Positions 50,398 through 60,014 of a stretch of 64,000 nucleotides of DNA are shown here, piece after piece. The stretch is from Paenibacillus sp. cl123 (lineage in GTDB: Bacteria; Bacillota; Bacilli; Paenibacillales; NBRC-103111). Position 1 is the first letter of the stretch. Each line of letters opens with the position of its first letter. Below the pieces are notes generated by a model that did no database searches, was not told the DNA's origin, and was given only the letters and a program-made list of their open reading frames with translations. The position numbers were made by a program, and so were the translations under genes. The stretch covers positions 690,585-754,584 of the forward strand of contig NZ_FMYY01000001.1 of the NCBI RefSeq assembly GCF_900101595.1. Direction: 5' to 3'.

Positions 50398-53300
50398 ATG
50401 CTGCAAAGGCTGTTCAAGGTACACCTGATCGTTGTACTGACGCTCGTACTCGCCATTCCCGGCGGACTGTCTTGGGCGTCCAAAGTGTATGCAGCCTCGG
50501 GAATTACGATCGACGCTCCTGCTGACGGAGCGACGGTCGAAGCGGGAATGGTTCGTATATCCGGGACATATACGCAGGTGTACGAGCTCAAGCTGTTTAT
50601 TGGCGGAAGCCGGCAGGTCGATGTACAGACCTATGACCCGGATGGGGACAATACCGGAACATGGCATTATGACTTTAACACTTCCGGCTACAGCGGTTCC
50701 GTGCAGCTCAATGCCCGGGGGCTCGATGTGGAGAGCCGGTATGGAGTATGGAGTCCTGTCATTACGCTGAATGTCAACAATGCCTCGGGTGCGGCGCCGC
50801 AGGTTACCATTGTAAGTCCTTCCGAAGGAGTTTCGCTCTCCGGTATCGTTCCGGTGCGGGTACGCGCGGCGGCAAGCAACCCGATTTCGAAGGTAGAAGT
50901 TCGAATCAACGGAGGAGCTTGGCAGGAGGCTGTTCTGGACGGTGCCGAATATAAGCTCGACTGGGACACGAAGGGCATCGGCGACAAAACGAGCAGCATC
51001 GAAGCCCGAGCATTCACGAAGTCCGGCAAAAAAGGCTCTTCGCTGACCACCTATGCGAAGGTCGGAGCGGGCACGAACGAAACGCTCAAGGTGGAGAATC
51101 AGGATCGCTCCATGTGGATGTGGGAAGCGGCTACCTACAACATTTTGATGAATCCGGGCTCGAGAGATGTGCTGGATGCGATGCTCAAGGATACGGAGAC
51201 GTTCGGCTCCGATCCGGTCAAAGTGCTGTATTTTGCGGTTGGCCCCTATGGAGGCATGGATATTCTGGAGGACGGCCGCGACCGTCTGCGGGATTTCATC
51301 GCTTGGGCGCATGAACGCGGATACCAGGTGCAGGCTTGTATCGCTGGCGGGACCTCTCCTCCGTTCCTCGGCGCTTACCAAGAGTATCATGATGTGGCGA
51401 TCGCGCATATGGAGCAAGTGCTGAACTACAACATCAGCTCTGCGCCGAATGAAAGGTTTGACGGTCTCAATGTGGATATCGAGCCGTACATATCGCCGGA
51501 TTTCAAGCTGCAATATCCGTCGCTGCAGATCCAATATCTGGACCTGATGGAACGAATGATGGAGCGCCGCAATGCCACGGGGCTGAACGTGCCGATCGGG
51601 CCTGCGATTCCCAAGTGGTATGATACGTCCGATCAATCCAAGGAAATCACCTGGAAGGGTGAGACGAAATGGTTGTCGGAGCATGTTCAGGACATCACCG
51701 ACTACATCTCCATCATGGACTACCGCGATACGGCCGACGGTTCGGCTGGCATTATTGCCGGAGCGGCCGGAGAGATCGCTTACGCAAACAAGATCGGCAA
51801 GCCGAACTCCGTCGTGATCGGCGTGGAGACGCTTGATATCGCGAACAGCGGCGATCCGGAGACGATCACCTTCCGCGAAGAAGGCCGCAGGGTTATGGAG
51901 CAGGAGCTGGATAAGGTGTATACAGCCTTTGCCAATGATGCTTCGTTCGGCGGCATCGCGATGCACCATTACGATTCGATCCGCTGGCTGCCGTCTCACT
52001 GGGGGCCGGACGGCGTGTTCTGGGAACCGCCGGCTGACAGCGAGCCGCCAACTGCCGTAACGGTCAATCCGACCGCAGCGGCACAGGACTATCAGACGGT
52101 GACGTTGTCTTACGGAAGAGCTTATGACAACGGCGAGATTGAAAAGTATCTCGTCTACCGCAGCACCACGCCCGAATTCACGCCAAGTCCGGAGCTGATC
52201 GCAGGCACATCCAGAAGCTTGTCCTTCAAGGATGTTGGTCTGCTGCCGAACACGACGTATTACTACAAGGTGGCGGCTATCGACCTGAAAGGCAATATCG
52301 GCCCGGCTTCGGCTCAAGCGAAAGCGACGACCGGCCATACCGATTTGAAGCCGATGATTATCTCCTCGATGCAGATCGTCAGAGGCGCTACGAATGCTGC
52401 GGCTCATCTGACGGTAGTGGACAAGGATACGCGGCAGCCGCTGGTTGCCGAGGTGAACGGAAGGTTTACTTTCGCCGGAGGCAAGTATGTGGGGGCGTTC
52501 AGCGCTGCAAACGGCAAGGTATCGGTCACCTCGGAGCAAATTCCGAGCGGGTACCAGATCGGCTTCGAGCCGCGCCGTGTTGCCGCTTCCGGCTATTATT
52601 GGGCCCAGGCATACGATATTCCCCATACGGCTGCAGCGACGCCGCGTACCCGGTTGAGCCAGCTGACGCTGAGCACAGGCGCTTTGAACGAGACTTTTTC
52701 CGCGGACAAGGCTCATTACACGGCTTCCGTCCCGGCGAATGAAACGGCCCTGCGCCTGACGCCAACCGCCGAGAAAAGCGGCACAACTATTGCCGTTAAC
52801 GGTCGGCCGGTCGCAAGCGGCAGCGCATCCGCTTTGATTCCTCTGCAGGAGGGCGAGAACCGGATTGTTATTCAGACATTTGGGCCGGATTCGACGACGG
52901 ACAGCTATACCGTGACCATCAACCGCTCCAAGCCGGTCGATAACGTGTTTGCGGCAGCTGAAGATGCTTATGTATTCCAAAACTCGGTATCCGCGAACTA
53001 CGGCTCTGAGCCGATGCTGGATATCGTCGACATCCCGAACGCCTCCGGCGGCGGGGACCGCATGGCTTATCTCAAGTTCGACCTGCGCGCCTACACGGAG
53101 CCGCTGCGGCAAGTGACCTTGAATGTGTACGCGCCCGCAGCGATTGCGACTAATGTCGATGTAACGGTAGCAGGGTACGATGCCGACAACTGGAGCGAAG
53201 GAACGATCAACTGGACGAACAAGCCAACTGCCCCTTCCGCTGCCAAGATCGGAACGATGAAGGTGAAGCAGGCGGGCTGGTACAGCCTGGATGTCACGTC

Positions 53301-56016
53301 TTTCGTACAGATGCAAACGGATGGCATCGTAACTTTCCGTCTTGCGGACGAAACGACCAAAAATACAAAGGTTCAGTTCTATTCAAAGGAAACGCCCGGC
53401 TTCGAGCCGCGTCTGGTGGTGAATCCATCGTCCGATGCGACGCTCGCCGATCTGAAGCTGGCGGGAGGAACGCTGACGCCTGCCTTCGATCCTGCGGTGA
53501 GCAGCTATACAGTCCGCGTACCGAACGCTACGGCGAGCGTGAAGGTGCTGCCAACAGCTACAGCCAAGCATTCGGTTATCCAGGTCAACGGCATAGCTGT
53601 GAGCAGCGGCGCATTATCCGCTGACATCCCGCTCGCGGTAGGCGAGAACGATATTACGGTGTCGGTTAAAGCCCAGGATGGGACGCTGCGCACGTACACG
53701 GTGACGGTGATCCGCGACCTGCCGAACAATACGAAGCTGGCATCGCTGCAGCTGATGGAAACTGCCATAGCGCCTGCGTTCTCGCCGGACATCGCCAGCT
53801 ATTCGGCGACCGTCTCGGCCGATGTGTACCACGTGAGCGTGGCGGCCTTGTCCGAAGACCCGCTCGCCAAGGTTACGGTGAACGGCACGCCTCTTGACCG
53901 CGGCAGCGAGCCTTATGAATTCGCGCTGAACTGGGGCGATCAGGATATCGTAATCGGAGTAGAGGCTCAAAACGGCGATTCGGACACTTATCTAGTGCGC
54001 GTAACGCGGAAGCTGTCGGACCGATCCGATCTGGCGTCGCTGCAGCTGAGCGGCATAGAGCTGGCTCCGTCCTTTACGCCGGATGTGTCTATTTATGGAG
54101 CAACCGTAAGCAACAGCGTCTATGAGACGCTTGTGAAAGCGGCGGCCGGCGATCCGCTGGCACAAGTAACGGTCAACGGCGTACCCGCTGGGGACGGCCG
54201 GGAAATACCGGTAGCGCTGCAGACGGGCAGCAATCAAATTGAGATCAAGGTTACTCCGCATGACGGCAGCGCAGGACGCACCTACACGGTTGTTGTCAAC
54301 CGGGAGGAATCGGGCGATGCTGCGCTTGGCAAGCTTACGCTGTGGGCTGGCGGCGACGAACTGGCGCTGACGCCGGCATTCGATCCGCAGACGAGCGTGT
54401 ACACGGTTAGTGTGCCGTACCGTACAGCCGAGATCTACGCAGCGGCCGAAACCGCGCATCCGCGGGCCGAGCTGAAGCTCAACGGCGCCGCCGCGGAGAG
54501 CGGAGTCAAGAAAGGTCCGTTCCCGATAAGCGTCGGCTCTAATAGCTGGACGGCCGACGTAACGGCCCCCGACGGACATACCGTAAAAACATACGAGGTA
54601 CGGATTACGCGTGAGTCCGAGGTTAAACAGGATGATGATTCATCATCCGGTTCCACGGGTTCCTCTTCGGGCGGCGGCATAGAGCCGTCCATAGAGCCGA
54701 AAATAGAGAACAACGGCGTTATCGTTCGCTCGGAGCCTGTCCGCAGCATGTTGGCGGACGGCCGGACGCTGGACACAGTCGCATTGTCTTATGGAAAGCT
54801 GAGCAAGGCTCTGGAGCAGGCGCGCAGCGGCGGGCTGGAGCGTCTGACGCTGACAGTCGCAGCCGGAAGCGGAAGTCAGGCCGATGTCTATGAGCTGAAG
54901 CTTGATGAGAAAGCGGTCGAAGAGATAGCGGCAGCGGGCTCTACACTTGTGCTGGCTTTCCCGGGAACGGGACTGGAGCTTCCAGCCTCTTCCCTTGAAG
55001 GCTTGAAGGGGAAAAAGGAAGGCATCCAAGTGCGGGTGGACCAGCTGACGGAAAAGCAAGACGGAGACCAGACGCTGACCAGGCTGTTGGCCAATCCGGA
55101 GGTGCGTCGCATGACCGCCGGCAGCCGTCCGGAATGGATCGGTACGCCGGTTCGGATCGAGACGAACTTCACAGGCGTCCAGAGCCGGCTGCAATTCCCG
55201 CTTGAAGGGGATGCGGCCGGACAAGGACTCAAGGGCGATGAAGCGCAATATGCAGTTTATGTAGAGCATAGCGACGGGGAAAAGGTCGTAAAGCATGGCA
55301 AGGTTGCGGCGGGAACAAATGGGCAGCCAGCTTCCGTGCAGATCCAGGTCAGCAAATTCAGCACGTTTACGGTGCTGCGTCTGCCACAGGCTTCGGCGCT
55401 TCAGCCAGCGTATATAGCCGGCTATGAAGACGGAACCTTCCGTCCGGGCCAAGCGGTGACCAGAGCCGAGCTGGCCTCCATGCTGGTCCGCTTGAGCGAG
55501 ACTCAGCTCGCCGATGCGGCAGTCGATGCAAAAGCGATCGCTCCTGCGGACCTGGACGGCCACTGGAGCGAGAAGGAGATGAGCAAGCTTATTGCCGCAG
55601 GAATCATGGAAGGCTATGAGGACGGCACGTTCCGCCCTGATCGCATCGTGAGCAGAGGGGAGCTGGCGGCGCTGCTCGGAAGGTGGTCCGCATGGAAGGA
55701 TCAGGCGGCAGCGGGCGGCAGGTCTGAGGGCAGCGGCGCGGCAAACGCAGCCGGCTTCCGCGATATCGCCGGACATTGGGCGGAAGCGTCGATCTTGGCC
55801 GGCAGCCGTTCCGGCTGGCTGCAGGGGTATCCCGACGGCACCTTCCGGGCCGGCGAACCGGTTACCCGCGCAGAAGCCGTGACTGCGATGAACCGGCTTC
55901 TGGGACGGACGGCCCAGCAGGCGCAAGGCGAAGCGGTATGGCCCGACGTGCCTGCCGATCATTGGGCAGCCGGAGAGATTTGGGCGGCAAGCCGCAGTTA
56001 TCCGGCGAATCCATAA
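50398..56016 (+). CDS. Giant SLH-anchored surface protein with glycosidase-like domain
   Basis: The 1872-residue protein has a signal peptide (about 1-31), two Ig-like domains (to about 225) and a TIM-barrel-like region (about 235-545) whose FDGLNVDIEPY (about 354-364) resembles the DGxxxDxE catalytic motif of GH18. Next are an FN3 domain (about 550-645), a cadherin-like beta-sandwich (about 755-845), a DNRLRE/CBM96-type domain (about 850-1010) and four more cadherin-like domains (to about 1407). Three SLH repeats (about 1671-1872; GYEDGTFRPGQAVTRAE) anchor it to the wall. AAAAGGGTGA precedes the ATG. It probably degrades or binds polysaccharide at the cell surface. Confidence 0.88.
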   Translation: MLQRLFKVHLIVVLTLVLAIPGGLSWASKVYAASGITIDAPADGATVEAGMVRISGTYTQVYELKLFIGGSRQVDVQTYDPDGDNTGTWHYDFNTSGYSGSVQLNARGLDVESRYGVWSPVITLNVNNASGAAPQVTIVSPSEGVSLSGIVPVRVRAAASNPISKVEVRINGGAWQEAVLDGAEYKLDWDTKGIGDKTSSIEARAFTKSGKKGSSLTTYAKVGAGTNETLKVENQDRSMWMWEAATYNILMNPGSRDVLDAMLKDTETFGSDPVKVLYFAVGPYGGMDILEDGRDRLRDFIAWAHERGYQVQACIAGGTSPPFLGAYQEYHDVAIAHMEQVLNYNISSAPNERFDGLNVDIEPYISPDFKLQYPSLQIQYLDLMERMMERRNATGLNVPIGPAIPKWYDTSDQSKEITWKGETKWLSEHVQDITDYISIMDYRDTADGSAGIIAGAAGEIAYANKIGKPNSVVIGVETLDIANSGDPETITFREEGRRVMEQELDKVYTAFANDASFGGIAMHHYDSIRWLPSHWGPDGVFWEPPADSEPPTAVTVNPTAAAQDYQTVTLSYGRAYDNGEIEKYLVYRSTTPEFTPSPELIAGTSRSLSFKDVGLLPNTTYYYKVAAIDLKGNIGPASAQAKATTGHTDLKPMIISSMQIVRGATNAAAHLTVVDKDTRQPLVAEVNGRFTFAGGKYVGAFSAANGKVSVTSEQIPSGYQIGFEPRRVAASGYYWAQAYDIPHTAAATPRTRLSQLTLSTGALNETFSADKAHYTASVPANETALRLTPTAEKSGTTIAVNGRPVASGSASALIPLQEGENRIVIQTFGPDSTTDSYTVTINRSKPVDNVFAAAEDAYVFQNSVSANYGSEPMLDIVDIPNASGGGDRMAYLKFDLRAYTEPLRQVTLNVYAPAAIATNVDVTVAGYDADNWSEGTINWTNKPTAPSAAKIGTMKVKQAGWYSLDVTSFVQMQTDGIVTFRLADETTKNTKVQFYSKETPGFEPRLVVNPSSDATLADLKLAGGTLTPAFDPAVSSYTVRVPNATASVKVLPTATAKHSVIQVNGIAVSSGALSADIPLAVGENDITVSVKAQDGTLRTYTVTVIRDLPNNTKLASLQLMETAIAPAFSPDIASYSATVSADVYHVSVAALSEDPLAKVTVNGTPLDRGSEPYEFALNWGDQDIVIGVEAQNGDSDTYLVRVTRKLSDRSDLASLQLSGIELAPSFTPDVSIYGATVSNSVYETLVKAAAGDPLAQVTVNGVPAGDGREIPVALQTGSNQIEIKVTPHDGSAGRTYTVVVNREESGDAALGKLTLWAGGDELALTPAFDPQTSVYTVSVPYRTAEIYAAAETAHPRAELKLNGAAAESGVKKGPFPISVGSNSWTADVTAPDGHTVKTYEVRITRESEVKQDDDSSSGSTGSSSGGGIEPSIEPKIENNGVIVRSEPVRSMLADGRTLDTVALSYGKLSKALEQARSGGLERLTLTVAAGSGSQADVYELKLDEKAVEEIAAAGSTLVLAFPGTGLELPASSLEGLKGKKEGIQVRVDQLTEKQDGDQTLTRLLANPEVRRMTAGSRPEWIGTPVRIETNFTGVQSRLQFPLEGDAAGQGLKGDEAQYAVYVEHSDGEKVVKHGKVAAGTNGQPASVQIQVSKFSTFTVLRLPQASALQPAYIAGYEDGTFRPGQAVTRAELASMLVRLSETQLADAAVDAKAIAPADLDGHWSEKEMSKLIAAGIMEGYEDGTFRPDRIVSRGELAALLGRWSAWKDQAAAGGRSEGSGAANAAGFRDIAGHWAEASILAGSRSGWLQGYPDGTFRAGEPVTRAEAVTAMNRLLGRTAQQAQGEAVWPDVPADHWAAGEIWAASRSYPANP

Positions 56017-56055
56017 ACGTGAAATTTTGTGAATGAAGCAAGGAAGCTGATGTGC

Positions 56056-56078
56056 GCGGGGACGGATTTTGTCCCCGC
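56056..56078 (+). terminator. Hairpin between the two surface-protein genes
   Basis: GCGGGGAC pairs with GTCCCCGC around GGATTTT but lacks a T-run, so it may only attenuate transcription into the next gene. Confidence 0.45.
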
Positions 56079-56152
56079 CCTTCAGGTTAAGGACAGGAGG
56101 AGCGACAACAAAACCAGATCATTCTATATCTCATATACCGGGAGGTCTGTTC

Positions 56153-57790
56153 ATGAAAAAAAGCAGGTTCCGCTTATTCCGTTCCATAGGCATATGTGTC
56201 GCCGCAGCGCTGCTGTTGGCCGTCTCGGCGTTGTCGGCAGGCATTCAGCAGGCGCAGGCCGAAGCCGTATGGTGGCCGGAGGGCAGCGACTCGGCTGCGG
56301 ACTCGCGCGCGGTGTGGGTGTATTATTCCAAGGAATTCGACGTGAACTATAATACGGACCAGAAAGCGCTGGATGCGGTAACCGATATGCGCAATAAAAA
56401 TATCGATGTCATCATCGCTTCTGTCACGTATGCGGATATGCTGGGCCTCTCCAATGCCTCGGCCGCCAGAACGGCGCGTCTGCAGCTGATGATCGATCAG
56501 GCGAAGTCCTACGGCATGGCGGTATATATCGGCTATTGGGAGGATGCCTGGATTGCGGATAATACCCAGGTGAATCGTTATACGATGGTTGATCATGTCA
56601 TCGCTTTCAATAATCAAAACGGCAGTCATGCGGATGTCGTTGGAGTTGTCACCGATTACGAGATGAACTGTAAAACTGTTGAAGTAGACGGAGTCAAGCA
56701 GACGGACTGCTCGAGCAGGGCGAAGGACAAATACGAGGCTTGGCGGTTGTTTCATCATAATTTGAAAAACCGTATCGGTTCCAATCTGCTGAAGCTGCTG
56801 GTGACCGTTCCCGACCCGGACACATTCATCCGGAGCTGTGTGGATTGCGATGCAAGCTGGCTGGCGAATAACGGGATCACAACCGCCAATGGCGGCACGA
56901 CCTATACCGGGGATGTGGCCTACTTCTCTTCCTATGCCGGAGCCAGATTTGCCGATGCGCTGGTCGGCATGTATTACCGGGCCAACGCTGCGTTAATCAA
57001 ATCGGCTGCCCATGACGATGTCGTGGAATCCAACGCGATGACCAAGCCTGTGCCGATTGTCGTGGGTTTCAGCGCCGGCCATAATACGACGACGGACCCG
57101 ACGCTGACCACCGTGCAAGCAGTGCTGGATACCGTTCAAGCGATCGAGGACGAACGCGCCGCTTATCCGAAGGTCGTGCTGGGTACGATGGCTTGGCGCT
57201 GGGATAAGCCGGAAACGCCTGAAGGGGAATACCGCGATCTGATGCCGTCAACGCCTCCCGGCGCGAACATTCCGATTCACTACTATGCAGCCGAAGATAC
57301 TTATGTGCGAAGCGGCGCCTATGCGAACACGAACTACGGCTCGGAGGCTCAGCTTGAGATCAAGGATGCGCCAAATACGACGGGAGGAGCTGACGTGGAC
57401 CGGATCGCTTATGTCAAGGTGAATGCGGGAGCTTATCCCGGCACGTCGGTGACATCGGCCAAGCTGCACTTCTTCGTGGGTACCGCCGTATCGGATTCGG
57501 CCGTCCCTTATGTTCCCGTCACTGTACAGGGCTTGACTGCCGACAGCTGGAGCGAGCAGACGGTCACCTGGTCGACGCGGCCGAGCAGCTCGGGGGCAAC
57601 CACGCTGGGCACCGTCCAGGTAGCGGGAGCAGGCTGGTATACGGTAGATGTGACGGCCTACGTAAACGCCCAAATGACCGACAAAACGTTGACGTTCCGC
57701 TTGTCCGACGACGCGACGAAGGATCGTCTTGTACGCGTATGGAGCCGGGAATACGGGATGAATGAGCCGTATGTGTCTTTCAACGAATAG
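56153..57790 (+). CDS. Secreted glycosidase-like protein with DNRLRE/CBM96-type domain
   Basis: The 545-residue protein has a signal peptide (about 1-36), a catalytic-like region (about 45-365) opening RAVWVYYSKEFDVNYNTDQ and including VVGVVTDYEMNCKTVEVD, where acidic residues follow a beta-strand, and a C-terminal DNRLRE domain (about 375-545). The last domain parallels that of the SLH protein upstream (NYGSE, DSWSEQTVTWSTRP, VWSREYG), so both may recognise the same glycan. There is no SLH region, so it should be released. ATG 56153 has GGGAGG seven bases upstream. No named glycosidase family is assigned. Confidence 0.78.
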   Translation: MKKSRFRLFRSIGICVAAALLLAVSALSAGIQQAQAEAVWWPEGSDSAADSRAVWVYYSKEFDVNYNTDQKALDAVTDMRNKNIDVIIASVTYADMLGLSNASAARTARLQLMIDQAKSYGMAVYIGYWEDAWIADNTQVNRYTMVDHVIAFNNQNGSHADVVGVVTDYEMNCKTVEVDGVKQTDCSSRAKDKYEAWRLFHHNLKNRIGSNLLKLLVTVPDPDTFIRSCVDCDASWLANNGITTANGGTTYTGDVAYFSSYAGARFADALVGMYYRANAALIKSAAHDDVVESNAMTKPVPIVVGFSAGHNTTTDPTLTTVQAVLDTVQAIEDERAAYPKVVLGTMAWRWDKPETPEGEYRDLMPSTPPGANIPIHYYAAEDTYVRSGAYANTNYGSEAQLEIKDAPNTTGGADVDRIAYVKVNAGAYPGTSVTSAKLHFFVGTAVSDSAVPYVPVTVQGLTADSWSEQTVTWSTRPSSSGATTLGTVQVAGAGWYTVDVTAYVNAQMTDKTLTFRLSDDATKDRLVRVWSREYGMNEPYVSFNE

Positions 57791-57831
57791 AGCTTTACAG
57801 GGATTACGAGTGCATGGAATCCTGTTTTCCA

Positions 57832-57868
57832 GGCCCCGCATCAACCATGATGCGGGGTCTTTCTCTTC
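57832..57868 (+). terminator. Intrinsic terminator after the second surface-protein gene
   Basis: CCCCGCATCA pairs perfectly with TGATGCGGGG around ACCA, followed by TCTTTCTCTT. Confidence 0.85.
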
Positions 57869-57934
57869 ATAAATCAAGCCGGTGAGCCGATATTAGGAAT
57901 GATCAGGGAGAAGATGGAAGGCGAGGGTTGCATC

Positions 57935-59386
57935 GTGAATAAGAAGGACACGGACGAGCAGCTGCAGCTTTTTTTCAAGCAGGACCCGCAATATCTCAAA
58001 AAATATGTCCGGGAGCATCCCGAAAATAAAATGGCCTGGTATTTGCTGGGCAGGGAGTATGAAGCGCAGGGCAAGCAGGGGAAGGCGCTGTACTGCTACG
58101 GCCAGGCCGGAGCGGTGTATGAGGCTTACGAGGAGCAGAAGATTACACTGCCGCCATCCCCGGAATCCGCACCGCCCGCGGAAAGTCAGAGACGGCGAAA
58201 GCCGGTTTGGCGATGGCTGCTTGCCGCCGGCAGAACGGCCGTCTTGCTGCTGCTTGGAGCGGGACTGATGCTGGCTCCCGGGCTATCGACATCCGGCCGT
58301 TCCGATCAGGAGCGGCAGGAGGCGCCGGCGGCGGTGCCGCCGGATATTACGGCGGCCCAGCTGCAAGCCGGCCATGTGTACTACTGGACGGGGGACAAAT
58401 CCAAGGAGGCGCTCGCTCCGGCGCTGCAGCATATGCTGCTGCAGGAGCGGCTTGCGAGCTTCGGCGTTCTGGTGCGCGGCGTTCCGCTGGCGGACTCGGC
58501 CTGGATTGACTGGCTGAGAAGGCCGGAGCCTTTATTTTCAGTCGAAGCGACGGATGATGCGGCGCGGCAGCAGATCAGCTATCATGACGCCGACAGCTGC
58601 AGCTGTCAGCCGACTGACGCACAGCGCGCGGACGGACTTGTGGCGGGCTGGATGGCACAGCGCGAACAGCAGGCGGTGCTGCGCTCCGCAGTTGCCGCCT
58701 TTATGCGGAAGAACGGCAGTCCACCGTCAGCCGCAGAGCAGCTGACAGCCGATTATCCGAACAATTGGCTTCCGGGTCTGACGCCGTATATGCGTCAGCT
58801 GCTCCAGCAGGACATGGCGACGATGTCCGCGGAGCTGGACGCCTGGAACAAGGCTGCCGCAGGCGCGGAGCCGGGCTCGGACGCCGGGCAAGCAGCCCAG
58901 GCGAGCCAGCAGGCGGGGCCGGAAGGACTGATGCGGCCGCTCGAGCAGCCGCTTGAGATCATCGTGGATAAGACCTCCCACCGGCTCGCCCTGGTCAGCG
59001 GCCGGGTCGTGCTGCGGATCTATCCCGTTGGACTCGGAGGCTCCAGAACGCCGGAGGGCGTGTTTGAAATCTCGGAGAAGGTGCGCAATCCCAACGGGAA
59101 ATCCGACGGGGATTTCGGCAGCAGAGGCATGACTTTATCCGATACGCTGTATGCGATCCACGGCACCAACAAGCCGGCCAGCATCGGCAAAGACCAGTCG
59201 CTCGGCTGCATACGGATGCGGCAAGCGGATGTGGAGGAGCTGTTCGATATGGCGCCGATCGGCACCAAGGTTACGATAGGCAAGGGGCTGCTCCCCTCCG
59301 AGCTCTCCGTCAGCCATTCGCCGTTCAAGCTCCCGGCTCAGGGGAAGGATACGAATCCGAACAAGGTGTACAAGTGGCTGGACTGA
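57935..59386 (+). CDS. Membrane-anchored L,D-transpeptidase (YkuD domain)
   Basis: The 483-residue protein has a cytosolic TPR-like N-terminus (about 1-70; WYLLGREYEAQGKQGKALYC), one TM helix (about 95-115), a low-homology extracellular stretch, and a C-terminal YkuD domain (about 345-460) with the active-site HGTNKPASIGKDQSLGCIRM (catalytic His and Cys). It should form 3-3 peptidoglycan cross-links. The start is uncertain: GTG 57935 follows GAGGG by seven bases; ATG 57914 and 57899 are alternatives. Confidence 0.88.
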   Translation: MNKKDTDEQLQLFFKQDPQYLKKYVREHPENKMAWYLLGREYEAQGKQGKALYCYGQAGAVYEAYEEQKITLPPSPESAPPAESQRRRKPVWRWLLAAGRTAVLLLLGAGLMLAPGLSTSGRSDQERQEAPAAVPPDITAAQLQAGHVYYWTGDKSKEALAPALQHMLLQERLASFGVLVRGVPLADSAWIDWLRRPEPLFSVEATDDAARQQISYHDADSCSCQPTDAQRADGLVAGWMAQREQQAVLRSAVAAFMRKNGSPPSAAEQLTADYPNNWLPGLTPYMRQLLQQDMATMSAELDAWNKAAAGAEPGSDAGQAAQASQQAGPEGLMRPLEQPLEIIVDKTSHRLALVSGRVVLRIYPVGLGGSRTPEGVFEISEKVRNPNGKSDGDFGSRGMTLSDTLYAIHGTNKPASIGKDQSLGCIRMRQADVEELFDMAPIGTKVTIGKGLLPSELSVSHSPFKLPAQGKDTNPNKVYKWLD

Positions 59387-59703
59387 CTTTGGCGGAGTTT
59401 GAGGGCTTAGGTGGAGGATAGAAGGCAGTGAAGAGGTTTGTTTGCAGGGCAAACGGGATCAGCCATGCGAATAAGCGCAAGACAGTTAGAAGCGGCTGAC
59501 GGAGCGGGGCAGGGCAAGCGAGGAGCGGCCGAGATTACTTGGGGGCAGGGAAGCGAGAAACGGATGTTGGCATGTGCGGAAGTTATGAAGCGAGGGGCAG
59601 CTGAGGACCAGGTCAGTGGCAAGCGGAGAGCGGCCGTGGGAGAAGACAATACTGCCAAGGCCGCCGAAGCTGTCTATCGAAGAGCAAGCCGCCCGCCGCC
59701 CGG
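59387..59703. other. Gene-free stretch
   Basis: About 317 bp, purine-rich on the plus strand with runs like GGAGGATAGAAGGCAGTGAAGAGG. I find no gene with a credible ribosome binding site, no hairpin with a T-run and no good promoter. Confidence 0.5.
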
Positions 59704-59844
59704 TCAGTTGCCTACGATAAGCAGCACGGACATGCCGACAACGATGACGCCAAGAATGGAGCTGACCCAGATGATCAGCTTCTTGTTTGGACCTTCTTGC
59801 CTGGTCTTGCGGGACGCGTAGGGAGAAATTTTTTTCTTCGACAT
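59704..59844 (-). CDS. Small single-span membrane protein, 46 residues
   Basis: The frame encodes a basic head (MSKKKISPYASRKTRQ, with more Lys up to residue 22) followed by one TM helix (about residues 23-44, LIIWVSSILGVIVVGM), ending LLIVGN. The positive head gives an inside N-terminus. AGGG lies nine bases before ATG 59844; a second ATG two codons earlier is too close to it. I do not recognise the family. Its promoter would lie in the gap before pyrD, which is divergent. Confidence 0.6.
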   Translation of the reverse strand: MSKKKISPYASRKTRQEGPNKKLIIWVSSILGVIVVGMSVLLIVGN

Positions 59845-60014
59845 CGACATCAGCCCTGCCTTTTGGATGAGATTAAGCATATTTTAACATAATGTAACCG
59901 TTTTAGCGGCAGGAACTTCATGGTTTGTCCCCTTTATTTTTCCCTCGTAAAACGATAAACTGTCAACGAGAGAGTTATCGTCAGCAAGACATGGACGGGA
60001 GAGGGCGACAGAGC

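Noticed and set aside
50365..53316. A 983-codon open frame on the minus strand, antisense to the SLH protein gene
   Set aside because: It mirrors the codon pattern of the real gene, has no signal, domain or plausible start site, and its composition (very high Arg, His) is that of an antisense shadow.
59438..59821. 127-codon plus-strand frame across the gene-free stretch
   Set aside because: Its second half is antisense to the small membrane protein gene, and the first half has low-information purine-rich codons without a ribosome binding site.
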